A stretch of DNA of 64,000 nt from an uncultured Anaerolineae bacterium (GTDB taxonomy: Bacteria; Chloroflexota; Anaerolineae; Aggregatilineales; Phototrophicaceae): positions 1 to 64,000 of the forward strand of contig CALIEB010000030.1 in NCBI GenBank assembly GCA_938022205.1, read 5' to 3'. The notes under the pieces are model-generated. The model was not told the origin of the DNA, did not search any database, and worked only from the letters and a program-made list of their open reading frames with translations. Every line of letters begins with the position of its first letter. Position 1 is the first letter of the stretch. Below, piece after piece: positions 52,510 through 61,064 of the stretch. The position numbers and the translations under genes are program-made.

Positions 52510-53655
52510 TTACTCGCCAAGCAAAAAGGCTTTGTCTAAAAAGCGTGCGTCTGGTCTTTGTTCGTTGGGCAGATAAATCAACACAGGTATGCTAAGCCTT
52601 TGAGCGAATTGGCAAAGTAAAGGTCCCACTTGCTGCCAAGATAGGTTGCCTAGCCCACACCCTAAGGCAGGAAGCGCGAGGGACGTTACACCCCATGACA
52701 CAAGGTGTTCTTGCAGCCATGCTAGACCGTCCACAATGTAGCTAAGCTGTGAGTTCTCTTTCCAATGCTTTTTGGTGGGGAACAAGATAAACCATGTCGG
52801 TTCATCCCGCTCGAGCGGCGTTTCTGAAAGCTGTGACGCAAGCGACGTTTCACGTTTTATCAGCGCGGGCTTGCCGACCCTCAGCGACTTATTTTTGCAC
52901 AGGTCTTGATAACGCACATAAACATCGGGGAACTGATATTTTGCCCGAGAAGCCAGCCCTTTACCCATCACGCCAACGGTGTTCACGCTTACGGTGAGCG
53001 TTTGCGCTTGCGAGAGGAACATGTCCCCATCCACCAGTTTGATGCGCTCGCTCAATGTTATGATCACATCGGGTTGAAAAAAGAAGCGCGGCTCTTCGAC
53101 AACTTTAAGCTGGGGGAACTGCTGGCGAATGGTTTGCGCAATGCCATTACGATAAACATAGACAGCCTCAATATCAGCGGGGGCAACCTTATCAGGCACA
53201 AGGCACTCCGCCATAATCTTACGCTTTGAGCCGTCGATATCATGCCAAAACTCACGATCAAGGTCTTGGGCTATCTCTTTCAGTGCAGCCTCTGTTGGTT
53301 TTATAAAGCGACTAGTATAGCTGGCTGCGTTGCCATCTGTGAGCCATACGCCTGCGCCATCCATCACGTGCTTTTTAACCGCTAAAACAACAATGTCTTG
53401 TGGGTCTTTCTCACGAGTGACGCGATACATCATGGGGTTTCTGGGTTGTAAGTAGAGGTTCGCATACTGCCAAAGGCTTCTTTGGTCAGGTGTCATGCGC
53501 TGCTTGCGGTTGCTGACAATGCCCTCATCATAGATAGGTTTGTATGCCACATGACGAGTTTCTACCTGCTGATGAGACAAGATACCTAATGTCATAATCG
53601 ACGCAAGGTTATCACGGTGGGTAATATAATAGAATGAAAGCACACGATAGGTCAT
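52510..53655 (-). CDS. DarT-DarG fusion: DNA ADP-ribosyltransferase toxin plus macrodomain antitoxin
   Basis: 381 residues in one open frame. Residues 1-200 match DarT (DUF4433): YITHRDNLASIM with H13, R50, YANLYLQPRNPMMY (64-77) and catalytic E150 (KIMAECLVPD). Residues 203-381 match the DarG macrodomain: VDGDMF (208-213), VNTVGVMGKGLASRAK (224-239), FPTKKHWKENS (292-302), ALPALGCGLGNLSW (327-340). DarT ADP-ribosylates thymidine in ssDNA and DarG reverses it; normally these are two adjacent genes. The DNA is visibly more AT-rich than its neighbours. Own extended -10 promoter; uvrC lies 40 nt upstream. Confidence 0.85.
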   Translation of the reverse strand: MTYRVLSFYYITHRDNLASIMTLGILSHQQVETRHVAYKPIYDEGIVSNRKQRMTPDQRSLWQYANLYLQPRNPMMYRVTREKDPQDIVVLAVKKHVMDGAGVWLTDGNAASYTSRFIKPTEAALKEIAQDLDREFWHDIDGSKRKIMAECLVPDKVAPADIEAVYVYRNGIAQTIRQQFPQLKVVEEPRFFFQPDVIITLSERIKLVDGDMFLSQAQTLTVSVNTVGVMGKGLASRAKYQFPDVYVRYQDLCKNKSLRVGKPALIKRETSLASQLSETPLERDEPTWFILFPTKKHWKENSQLSYIVDGLAWLQEHLVSWGVTSLALPALGCGLGNLSWQQVGPLLCQFAQRLSIPVLIYLPNEQRPDARFLDKAFLLGE

Positions 53656-53676
53656 TGGAGAGCAGCCTTTTCAGCC

Positions 53677-53685
53677 ATTATAGCA
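53677..53685 (-). promoter_or_regulatory. Extended -10 promoter of the DarT-DarG gene
   Basis: Minus strand TGCTATAAT in the 39-bp gap after uvrC, 22 nt before the ATG. Allows expression independent of uvrC. Confidence 0.55.
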
Positions 53686-53694
53686 TGACCTCGC

Positions 53695-55581
53695 TCACGC
53701 CAGCGCGTCTTTGATGGCTTGTGCGAGGCTGGGGGTGATGCCGCGCACTTGGCACAGCTCTTCGATGCTGGCGCGGCGTATCGCGTCAATGCTGTTGTCG
53801 AAGTGCTTGAGCAGTGCCTTGCGCTTCTTCACGCCGATGCCGTGTACCGCCTCAAGGCGGCTCGCCAAGCCCGCCTTGTCGCGGCGCGCGCGGTGGCTCG
53901 TGATGGCATAGCGGTGTGCCTCATCGCGCACGCGCTGCACCAAGTACAGCGCGTGGCTGCGGCGATCAAGCACGATGCTTTGGCTTTGTTGCGGGACGAA
54001 CAGCTCCTCATACTGCTTGGCAAGGCTGGCGACCGGCACGCGCTCGCTCAAACCAAACGCCGCCAAGACCTCGACCGCCACGCCTAGCTGCCCCTTGCCG
54101 CCGTCAATCAGCAGCAAATCGGGCAGCTTCTTCCACGTCTCGTCTTTGTCGTCCTTGACGGGCAGCGCGCCTTGCGGCTCTTCCTGCGCCGCCTGCCAGC
54201 GCGCAAAGCGGCGCGTCAACGCCTCGCGCATGCTCTGAAAGTCATCCGAGCCTTCGTGCGCGACCGTGCGAATGTTAAAGCGGCGATACTCGCTTTTGGC
54301 GGGCGTGCCTCGCGTGAAGACGACGCGGCTGGCGGTGATGGCTGTCCCCTGCGTCGTGCTGATGTCAAAGCACTCAATGCGGTTAGGGACACGCGGCAGC
54401 TTGAGCGCGGCTTGCAGCTCGGCGAGGGCTTCCTCCTGCTTGGTCGTGTCGGCTTCGTACTGGGCGCGGAACATGCGCAACGCCTCGACGGCGTTCTCCT
54501 GCGCCATTTGCACGAGGGCGCGCTTGTCGCCGCGCTGTGGCACAGTGATCTCCACTTTCTTGCCGCTGCGCTTGTCCTTAAGCCAACGCTCAAGGATGCG
54601 CGCCTGCTCCACTTCTTCAGGCAGCACCAGTTCGGCGGGGACATCGCCGCACTCGCTGTAAAATTGGGCGATAAACTGCTCGAGTACTTCAGGGTTGGTC
54701 GCCTCATCAGCGTTCTCTAGGACACGCGCGTCGCTGCCGATGAGTTTGCCGTTGCGAATGAAGAGAATTTGCACCACCGCCTCGCCGTCCTCGCGGGCAA
54801 TCGCTATCACGTCTTGGTCGGTCATTTTGGGGCTAACCGCCTTGTGGCGCGTGGTGATGAACTGAATGGCTTTGATTTGGTCACGCAACACCGCCGCCCT
54901 CTCAAAGTTCAGCTTCTCGGACGCAGCGAGCATCTCGCGCTCAAGACGCGCTAGCACGTCTTCGGACTTGCCGCCTAGCACGTCCATCAGCTCTTGAATC
55001 ATGGCGCGGTACTGTGCTTTGTCGACCGCGCCGATGCAGGGCGCGTTGCACAGCTTGATGTCATAGAACAGACAGGCGCGCTCGTCTTTGCCCGTGATGA
55101 CGCGGTCGCACGTGAGGTAGGGAAAGGCGCGCCGCAGCACGCGCAAGGTCTGCTGCACCATCCACATCGTGATATAGGGACCAAAGTAGCGTGCGCCGTC
55201 GGACGCGACGCGGCGCGTTGTCTCCACGCGCGGGTAGTCATCCTGCCACGTAATGCGGATGTAGGGATAGCGTTTGTCGTCTTTCAGGCTGATGTTGTAG
55301 CGCGGCTTGTGCTGCTTGATGAGCGTCTCCTCGAGGATAAGAGCCTTCACCTCGTTTTCGGTGACGATGTACTCAATGTCCGCCACTTGATGGCGCATCT
55401 TCAGCGTCTTGCGCCGCCCGTCGGCGTTGACCGTGAAGTAACTGCGCACGCGGCTCTTTAGGCTTTTGGCTTTGCCGACGTAGATAATCTTGCCCTGCGC
55501 GTTCTTCATGAGATACACGCCGGGCTTAGCAGGCAAATTGGCGAGAATGGTCTTGATGTGTTCAGGCGGCGTGTATGGCAT
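53695..55581 (-). CDS. uvrC: UvrABC excinuclease subunit C
   Basis: 628 residues. GIY-YIG nuclease domain at 17-48 (AKPGVYLMKNAQGKIIYVG), UVR domain (ASEKLNFERAAVLRDQIKA, about 210-240), RNase H-like endonuclease with conserved D/H positions (FDISTTQGT and DLLLIDGGKGQL), and C-terminal tandem helix-hairpin-helix (GIGVKKRKALLKHF). It makes both incisions during nucleotide excision repair. The DarT-DarG fusion follows 39 nt later in the same direction, which matters because excision repair is known to act on DarT DNA adducts. Confidence 0.96.
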   Translation of the reverse strand: MPYTPPEHIKTILANLPAKPGVYLMKNAQGKIIYVGKAKSLKSRVRSYFTVNADGRRKTLKMRHQVADIEYIVTENEVKALILEETLIKQHKPRYNISLKDDKRYPYIRITWQDDYPRVETTRRVASDGARYFGPYITMWMVQQTLRVLRRAFPYLTCDRVITGKDERACLFYDIKLCNAPCIGAVDKAQYRAMIQELMDVLGGKSEDVLARLEREMLAASEKLNFERAAVLRDQIKAIQFITTRHKAVSPKMTDQDVIAIAREDGEAVVQILFIRNGKLIGSDARVLENADEATNPEVLEQFIAQFYSECGDVPAELVLPEEVEQARILERWLKDKRSGKKVEITVPQRGDKRALVQMAQENAVEALRMFRAQYEADTTKQEEALAELQAALKLPRVPNRIECFDISTTQGTAITASRVVFTRGTPAKSEYRRFNIRTVAHEGSDDFQSMREALTRRFARWQAAQEEPQGALPVKDDKDETWKKLPDLLLIDGGKGQLGVAVEVLAAFGLSERVPVASLAKQYEELFVPQQSQSIVLDRRSHALYLVQRVRDEAHRYAITSHRARRDKAGLASRLEAVHGIGVKKRKALLKHFDNSIDAIRRASIEELCQVRGITPSLAQAIKDALA

Positions 55582-55703
55582 AAAACACCTTACAAAGCGC
55601 GATTGTTTGTTCTATTTTAAGCAACGCGGCGGCACATCGCCACCCCGCGCTACTTGTGTTAAAATAACGATAAGCCGCAGGCTAAACAGAAAGGCAGTTG
55701 ACA

Positions 55704-56267
55704 ATGCTCGCAGCTTCTGAACAGACGCGCCAGCGCATGACGGCGCAGGACTACGCCGCGCTGCCCGTCAGCAACACGCCCTGCGAACTGATTGACGGAG
55801 AAATCGTGACGATGCCTTCACCTTCTGATAGCCATCAACGCCTTGTTATGGAGCTGTTGCTGCTTATCAAGGCGGTCATGCCCGCAGGCACGCTGCGCTT
55901 TGCGCCGCTGGACGTGCATTTGGACGCGCACAACGTCGTGCAGCCTGACCTGTTTTGGGTGGCGCAGGGCAGCCCGCGCTGCCTGCCGGTCGACGGCAAA
56001 TACTGGCGAGGCGCGCCCGATTTAGTCGTCGAGGTGCTGTCCGAAGGCACAGCCAAGCGCGACAAGATGGACAAGTTCTGGCTGTATCAGGCACACGGCG
56101 TGCGCGAGTATTGGATCGTCAACGGACACGAGGGCTTCATGGAAGTCTGGCAGCACAACGGACAAGCCTTCGCCTTCTTCGGCGTGTTTGACGGCAGCAC
56201 GCCCTTCACCTCGCCGCTGCTGCAAGCCACCATCCATCTCGCGTCGGTGTTGGCAGGAGGTGCGTGA
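55704..56267 (+). CDS. Uma2-family (PD-(D/E)XK) putative endonuclease, copy 1
   Basis: 187 residues. CELIDGEIV (about 29-37), QPDLFWV (about 79-85), GAPDLVVEVLSEGTAKRDKMDKFWLY with the PD...ExK-type residues and the GVREYWIVNG strand place it in the Uma2/DUF820 superfamily. Biological role is not established for this family. ATG 55704 is preferred over TTG 55698; AAAGG lies 9 nt before it. Its TGA overlaps the ATG of copy 2 by one base. First gene of the co-oriented block reaching into the division cluster. Confidence 0.85.
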   Translation: MLAASEQTRQRMTAQDYAALPVSNTPCELIDGEIVTMPSPSDSHQRLVMELLLLIKAVMPAGTLRFAPLDVHLDAHNVVQPDLFWVAQGSPRCLPVDGKYWRGAPDLVVEVLSEGTAKRDKMDKFWLYQAHGVREYWIVNGHEGFMEVWQHNGQAFAFFGVFDGSTPFTSPLLQATIHLASVLAGGA

Positions 56268-56815
56268 TGCTCGCAGCTTCTGAACAGACGCGCCAGCGCA
56301 TGACGGCGCAGGACTACGCCGCGCTGCCCGTCAGCAACACGCCCTGCGAACTGATTGACGGAGAAATCGTGACGATGCCCGCGCCTAGTTTGCTGCACCA
56401 ACTGCTTATCGGCAGGTTTTACGCGCTGTTATTGGCGCACGCTCCCGCAGGCAGTTTATGGTTTGCCCCTACCGACGTGCATTTGGACGCGCACCACGTC
56501 GTGCAGCCTGACCTGTTTTGGGTGGCGCAGGACAGCCCGCGCTGCCTGCCGGTCGACGGCAAATACTGGCGAGGCGCGCCCGATTTGGTCGTCGAGGTGC
56601 TGTCCGAAGGCACAGCCAAGCGCGACAAGATGGACAAGTTCTGGCTGTATCAGGCGCACGGCGTGCGCGAGTATTGGATCGTCAACGGACACGAGGGCTT
56701 CATGGAAGTCTGGCAGCACAACGGACAAGCCTTCGCCTTCTTCGGCGTGTTCGACGGCAGCACGCCCTTCACCTCGCCGCTGCTGCAAGCCACTATCCAT
56801 CTCGCGTCGGTGTTG
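55704..56815 (+). repeat. Tandem mosaic duplication of the Uma2 gene
   Basis: Units at 55704-56254 and 56267-56817, offset 563 nt with no indel inside. The first 113 nt are identical, about 94 nt (55817-55910 versus 56380-56473) are strongly diverged, and the last about 344 nt (55911-56254) differ at only about six positions. This pattern suggests gene conversion around a preserved variable cassette. Confidence 0.85.
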
Positions 56816-56839
56816 GCTGCGCCGAAGGAAAACGCATGA
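56267..56839 (+). CDS. Uma2-family putative endonuclease, copy 2
   Basis: 190 residues, near-identical to copy 1 except for a stretch from about residue 38 to 69 (APSLLHQLLIGRFYALLLAH replaces the copy 1 sequence) and the final residues. AGGAGG (56255-56260) lies 6 nt before ATG 56267. Active-site pattern PDLVVEVLS...K is intact in both. Its TGA overlaps the rsmH ATG (ATGA), so it is translationally coupled to rsmH, an odd position normally held by mraZ. Confidence 0.85.
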   Translation: MLAASEQTRQRMTAQDYAALPVSNTPCELIDGEIVTMPAPSLLHQLLIGRFYALLLAHAPAGSLWFAPTDVHLDAHHVVQPDLFWVAQDSPRCLPVDGKYWRGAPDLVVEVLSEGTAKRDKMDKFWLYQAHGVREYWIVNGHEGFMEVWQHNGQAFAFFGVFDGSTPFTSPLLQATIHLASVLAAPKENA

Positions 56840-57765
56840 CCCACATCAGCGTGCTAAAGGACGAAGTGCTAGCAGCACTGCTGCCGCCGGACCGCGACGT
56901 GCGCCGCGTCGTCGACGGCACGCTAGGCGCGGGTGGACATAGCGAAGCTATCCTAGCGCAAAGCCAAGCGTCAGTGCTGGCGTTTGACCTCGACGCGCAG
57001 GCGATTGCCTTGGCACAGGCACGCCTTGCGGCTTGGGGCGAGCGCGTGCGCATTGTGCAGGACAGCTACGCCCAGATGACGGCGCACGCACATGCGCTTG
57101 GTTGGCAGGAAGTCGACGCGATTTTGCTCGACTTAGGCGTGTCGAGCCTGCAGCTTGACACCGCCGAGCGCGGCTTTTCCTTTCGCTATGACGCGCCGCT
57201 AGACATGCGCTTTACGGCAGATCATCGTCCGACCGCGCAAGAGCTGGTCAACACGTGGGATGAGGACGCGCTTGCCGAGATTTTCTTTCGCTACGGCGAG
57301 GAACGCTGCAGCCGTGCGATTGCGCGGGCGATTGTCAAGGCGCGCCCGCTGACGACAACGCGCCAGCTCGCCGACGTTATCGAGCGCGCCGTGCCAAAAA
57401 CCTACGACAAGCGCGCCCACGCCAAGCCCATCCACCCTGCTACCCGCGTGTTTCAAGCACTGCGCATCGCCGTCAACGATGAGCTAGGCGTGCTAGCGCG
57501 CACGCTCCCGCAAGCGATTGACCTGCTAGCAAGCGGCGGACGGCTGGCGGTCATCAGCTTCCACAGCCTCGAGGACGCGCTCGTCAAACACGCCTTCAAA
57601 GAAGCCAGCACCAGTTTCACACCGCCGCGCGGCATGGCGAGCTTGCCCGCCAAGCAAGCGACCGTGCGGCTGCTGACCAAGAAGCCGCTTGAGGCAAGTG
57701 CCGACGAGCAGGCGCACAACCCGCGCAGCCGCAGCGCAAAGCTGCGCGTTGTCGAAAAACTGTAG
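56836..57765 (+). CDS. rsmH: 16S rRNA (cytosine1402-N4)-methyltransferase
   Basis: 309 residues. SAM motif DGTLGAGGHSEAIL (about 31-44), LLDLGVSSLQLDTAERGFSFR (about 98-118) and ALRIAVNDEL ... SFHSLEDALVK are standard for RsmH/MraW. Methylates N4 of C1402 in 16S rRNA. First classical gene of the division cluster. AAGGAA precedes ATG 56836. The longer frame upstream is a shadow of the Uma2 gene in another phase. Confidence 0.95.
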   Translation: MTHISVLKDEVLAALLPPDRDVRRVVDGTLGAGGHSEAILAQSQASVLAFDLDAQAIALAQARLAAWGERVRIVQDSYAQMTAHAHALGWQEVDAILLDLGVSSLQLDTAERGFSFRYDAPLDMRFTADHRPTAQELVNTWDEDALAEIFFRYGEERCSRAIARAIVKARPLTTTRQLADVIERAVPKTYDKRAHAKPIHPATRVFQALRIAVNDELGVLARTLPQAIDLLASGGRLAVISFHSLEDALVKHAFKEASTSFTPPRGMASLPAKQATVRLLTKKPLEASADEQAHNPRSRSAKLRVVEKL

Positions 57766-57780
57766 GGCTAGGAACAGACG

Positions 57781-58248
57781 ATGTCCAAACAAACGTGGTT
57801 ACAACACGCGCTCGCACAGCGCGGCTTCCAGCCGCAAAATCAGGTCGTCGCGCTGATTGTGTTGGGGATTTTGATTGTGCTGGTGTTCGGCGGCATTTAC
57901 TTGTCGCAAGTCGCCAACTTCGCCACGACCAATCGCCAGATTGAGGAGCTTATCGCCGTACGCGACCGCCTTGAGCGCACCAACGAGCAGCTGCGTGCCG
58001 AGATTGCCGCGCTAGAGACCGTGCCGCGCTTGCTAGCGCGCGCCCGCGAGCTGGGCTTTCGGCAGGCGACCGCGAACGATATTGAGTATCTCGTGGTTGA
58101 CGGGTACAATCCTAACCGCGATAGAAGCGTTGTGCCGTTGGTTGCTGCCGCAGAGGACGCGCCGCCCGTGTATGAGGAGACGTTCGGCGGCTGGCTCCAA
58201 CAGCAGTTCGACGCGCTGCGCCGCCAATTCGAAAGTTTCGGAAGATAA
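57781..58248 (+). CDS. ftsL: FtsL/DivIC-like septum protein
   Basis: 155 residues: one membrane helix (about 23-45, VVALIVLGILIVLVFGG) followed by a coiled coil (RQIEELIAVRDRLERTNEQLRAEIAALETVPRL, about 51-84), then a charged extracytoplasmic tail. Position between rsmH and ftsI and this topology identify it as the FtsL-type divisome subunit; the sequence itself is weakly conserved. It recruits FtsQ and FtsW-FtsI. Confidence 0.85.
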   Translation: MSKQTWLQHALAQRGFQPQNQVVALIVLGILIVLVFGGIYLSQVANFATTNRQIEELIAVRDRLERTNEQLRAEIAALETVPRLLARARELGFRQATANDIEYLVVDGYNPNRDRSVVPLVAAAEDAPPVYEETFGGWLQQQFDALRRQFESFGR

Positions 58249-58252
58249 GCGC

Positions 58253-60019
58253 ATGAGTGCCTTGCCCCGTCAGGAGATTATCAACCGCCGCATGCCGATT
58301 GTGGTCTTTTTCTTGGCGACAATTAGCGGCTTGCTGCTCTTCGCCGTGTCGCGCTATCAATGGCTGCCGCCCGAAGTGCAGCGCGAGTTCTTGCTGCGTG
58401 GGCAAGCCAACGTGAGTTCAGTGCGCCGTCTGCCCGCCGAACGCGGCTTGATTTTTGACAGGCAAGGGCAACCGCTAGCGTTTAACACCATTGAGTATGA
58501 AATTGGCGTAAGTCCCAACCTAATTACCCGTGACAAGCGGCTAGACGTGGCGCGCCAGCTCGGCGTGATTTTGCAACGCGACGAGTACGAGCTGCTGCAG
58601 TTGCTCAACAGCAACACGTCTTGGCAGCTTATCGCTCGCCCGGTGAGCGCACAAATCGGGCAGCAAATCGCCGACCTGAACATCTTCGGGCTGATTATCA
58701 ACCCGCTTTCTAAACGTTTCTACCCGCAGGGCGAGCTGATGAGCCAAGTGCTGGGGTTTGTCATTGAGAGCAACGACAACACGCGCGGCGCGATGGGCGT
58801 GGAGGGTAGTTACAACCAGACGTTGGCGGGGCGCACGCTGCAAGAGCAGGTCAGTGCCATTCCTTTTGGGCTGCCCAGCGACACCAAGCCAACCGGACAG
58901 CGCGGCATGTCGCTAGTGCTGACGATTGACCGCGACATCCAGTTTTGGGTAGAGGAAGAGCTGCGCCGCGCCCTTGAACAGACCGGCGCGACGCGCGGCA
59001 CGGTCATCGTGATGAACCCGCGCAACGGTGACATCCTCGCTATGGCGAGCTTACCCAGCTTCGACCCGAACAATTTCATTCGCGTCAGCGACCCCGCGCT
59101 TCTGCGCAACCCCGCCATCAGCGAAACCTACGAGCCGGGCTCGGTGATGAAGGTCTTGACCATCGCAGCGGCGTTAGAGCAAGGCGTGATTACCCGCGAT
59201 TGGACGTACAACGATCAAGGTGTGCTGACCGTCGGTGGCATCAACGTGCGCAACTGGGACAGGCGCGCCTACGGGCTGGTCGATGTCACCACGCTGCTGG
59301 TCGATTCGCTCAACGTGGGTGCGGCGACGGTGGCGATGAGCATGGGAACGGACGAGTTCTACAGCCGCATGCGCGCTTTCGGCATCGGGCAGCCCACGCG
59401 CGTGGACTTAACGGGCGAGGAAGCGGGCATCATGAAGGTGCCGGGCGACCCCGACTGGAGCGAAGCCAACCTCGCCACCAACAGCTACGGGCAGGGCTTA
59501 AGCGTCACGCCGCTGCAGATGCTAACCGCTGTGAACGCCATCGCCAACGATGGCTTGATGATGCAGCCGCGCATCGTCTACCAAATCATCGACGGCGACA
59601 AGGTGATTGACGCGCAGCCTTCGGCGTTAGGGCGCGTCACCTCGAAGCAGACGGCGGACATCGTCACCGAAATGATGGTGCAAGTCGTCGAGCGCGAAGG
59701 CGGCGTAGCGCGGGCGCGCGTCAACGGCTACACCATCGCGGGCAAGACCGGCACGGCGGAAATCCCCTCGCCGACGGGCTACGAGACAGGACCCAACAGC
59801 TCTATCGTCACGTTCGTTGGCTTCTTGCCCGCCGACGACCCACAAATTTCCGTGCTGATTAAGCTCGACCGCCCGAACGAATATTGGGGCAGCATCGTCG
59901 CCGCGCCGGTGTTTCGGCAGGTTGCCGAGCGGTTGGTGATTTTGCTGGGCATACCCAACGACCAAACCCGCCAGCTCTTGCAAGCTGAGGGCGGGCGCGT
60001 GAACAGCGGGGGGCGGTAA
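58253..60019 (+). CDS. ftsI: Septal peptidoglycan transpeptidase (PBP)
   Basis: 588 residues. One N-terminal membrane helix (about 15-33), pedestal domain (about 56-215), and a transpeptidase domain with SVMK (S297, K300), SLN (352-354) and KTG (498-500, AGKTGTAEIP). It crosslinks septal peptidoglycan with FtsW. ATG 58253 is 4 nt after ftsL, which decides the start; the longer frame runs through ftsL. No C-terminal PASTA repeats. Confidence 0.94.
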   Translation: MSALPRQEIINRRMPIVVFFLATISGLLLFAVSRYQWLPPEVQREFLLRGQANVSSVRRLPAERGLIFDRQGQPLAFNTIEYEIGVSPNLITRDKRLDVARQLGVILQRDEYELLQLLNSNTSWQLIARPVSAQIGQQIADLNIFGLIINPLSKRFYPQGELMSQVLGFVIESNDNTRGAMGVEGSYNQTLAGRTLQEQVSAIPFGLPSDTKPTGQRGMSLVLTIDRDIQFWVEEELRRALEQTGATRGTVIVMNPRNGDILAMASLPSFDPNNFIRVSDPALLRNPAISETYEPGSVMKVLTIAAALEQGVITRDWTYNDQGVLTVGGINVRNWDRRAYGLVDVTTLLVDSLNVGAATVAMSMGTDEFYSRMRAFGIGQPTRVDLTGEEAGIMKVPGDPDWSEANLATNSYGQGLSVTPLQMLTAVNAIANDGLMMQPRIVYQIIDGDKVIDAQPSALGRVTSKQTADIVTEMMVQVVEREGGVARARVNGYTIAGKTGTAEIPSPTGYETGPNSSIVTFVGFLPADDPQISVLIKLDRPNEYWGSIVAAPVFRQVAERLVILLGIPNDQTRQLLQAEGGRVNSGGR

Positions 60020-60026
60020 ACAGCGC

Positions 60027-61055
60027 ATGAGTGGACAACTTTCGCTTGCGTTGACGGTGGCTTCGGTCACATTCTTGCTTGGGGTGATTTGGGGCACGCC
60101 GTTCATTGAGATTTTGCGGCGGCTGCGCGTCGGCAAGCAAATACGCGCCGAGCTGCAGGACAGCCACGCCAAGAAAATTGGCACGCCGACGATGGGCGGC
60201 ATCATGATTATCGTGCCGACGACGCTCATCATGTTGGCACTGAACATCGCTGGCATCGTGCAGTTTGGGCGCGGCGCAAGCATTTTCCTGCCGCTAGGCG
60301 TGCTGTTGGGCTTTGCCTTCTTGGGCTTTATCGACGATTGGGAGGGCATCCGCAACTCGCGTGGCATTGTCGGCGAGGGCTTGTCAGCGCGGCAAAAGTT
60401 CTTAGGGCAGATTATCCTCAGCGGTGGCGCGGCGTGCATTATCTCGCTGTACAACGGCGGCTTCGCCTTCGCCAACGAGCTGCAACTTCCGCTTTTACGC
60501 CTGACCATTCCGCTGCACCCGCTGCTTTTTATCGGCATCACCATGTTTATCATCATCGGCACGTCCAACGCGCTGAACTTTACCGACGGGCTGGACGGGC
60601 TGGCGGGCATCATCACTGCCAGCGCGTTCGCCGCCTATGGCATCATCGCCTACTTGCAGGGACAAATCTACTTGGTGCAGCTGTGCTTTATTATCGTCGG
60701 AGCGTGCTTTGCCTTCCTGTGGTACAACGCCCACCCCGCGCAGCTGTTCATGGGCGACACCGGCTCGCTGGCGTTGGGCGCGACGCTCGGCACGGTGGCG
60801 GTGATGACAGGCGAGTGGTTGCTGCTGCCGATTATCGCCATCGTCCCTGTGGTGGAGATGCTGAGCGTGATTTTGCAGGTGTTTTCTGCCAAGTACAGCC
60901 GCCGTTACTTAGGCGAAGACATACGTCTCTTCAAGCGCGCGCCCATTCATCACCACTTTGAGCTGCTCGGTTGGAGCGAGACACAAGTCGTGCAGCGGTT
61001 TTGGCTGGTCGGCTTGCTTAGCGCGATGATTGGTGTGGCACTGGCTCTACTTTAA
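60027..61055 (+). CDS. mraY: Phospho-N-acetylmuramoyl-pentapeptide transferase
   Basis: 342 residues, about ten membrane helices. Asp motifs FIDDWEGI and NALNFTDGLDGLAG, the DSHAKKIGTPTMGG loop, and the C-terminal APIHHHFELLGWSE histidines match MraY. Transfers phospho-MurNAc-pentapeptide to undecaprenyl phosphate to form lipid I. It follows ftsI by 7 nt; the usual murE and murF between them are missing. Confidence 0.96.
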   Translation: MSGQLSLALTVASVTFLLGVIWGTPFIEILRRLRVGKQIRAELQDSHAKKIGTPTMGGIMIIVPTTLIMLALNIAGIVQFGRGASIFLPLGVLLGFAFLGFIDDWEGIRNSRGIVGEGLSARQKFLGQIILSGGAACIISLYNGGFAFANELQLPLLRLTIPLHPLLFIGITMFIIIGTSNALNFTDGLDGLAGIITASAFAAYGIIAYLQGQIYLVQLCFIIVGACFAFLWYNAHPAQLFMGDTGSLALGATLGTVAVMTGEWLLLPIIAIVPVVEMLSVILQVFSAKYSRRYLGEDIRLFKRAPIHHHFELLGWSETQVVQRFWLVGLLSAMIGVALALL

Positions 61056-61064
61056 GGAGACCGT

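Noticed and set aside
52404-53694. Genomic island around the DarT-DarG gene
   Set aside because: Only this one gene is AT-richer; no integrase, tRNA attachment site or flanking repeats seen.
55704-56839. Insertion sequence or mobile element at the Uma2 pair
   Set aside because: No transposase, terminal inverted repeats or target-site duplications; a tandem duplication with gene conversion is sufficient.
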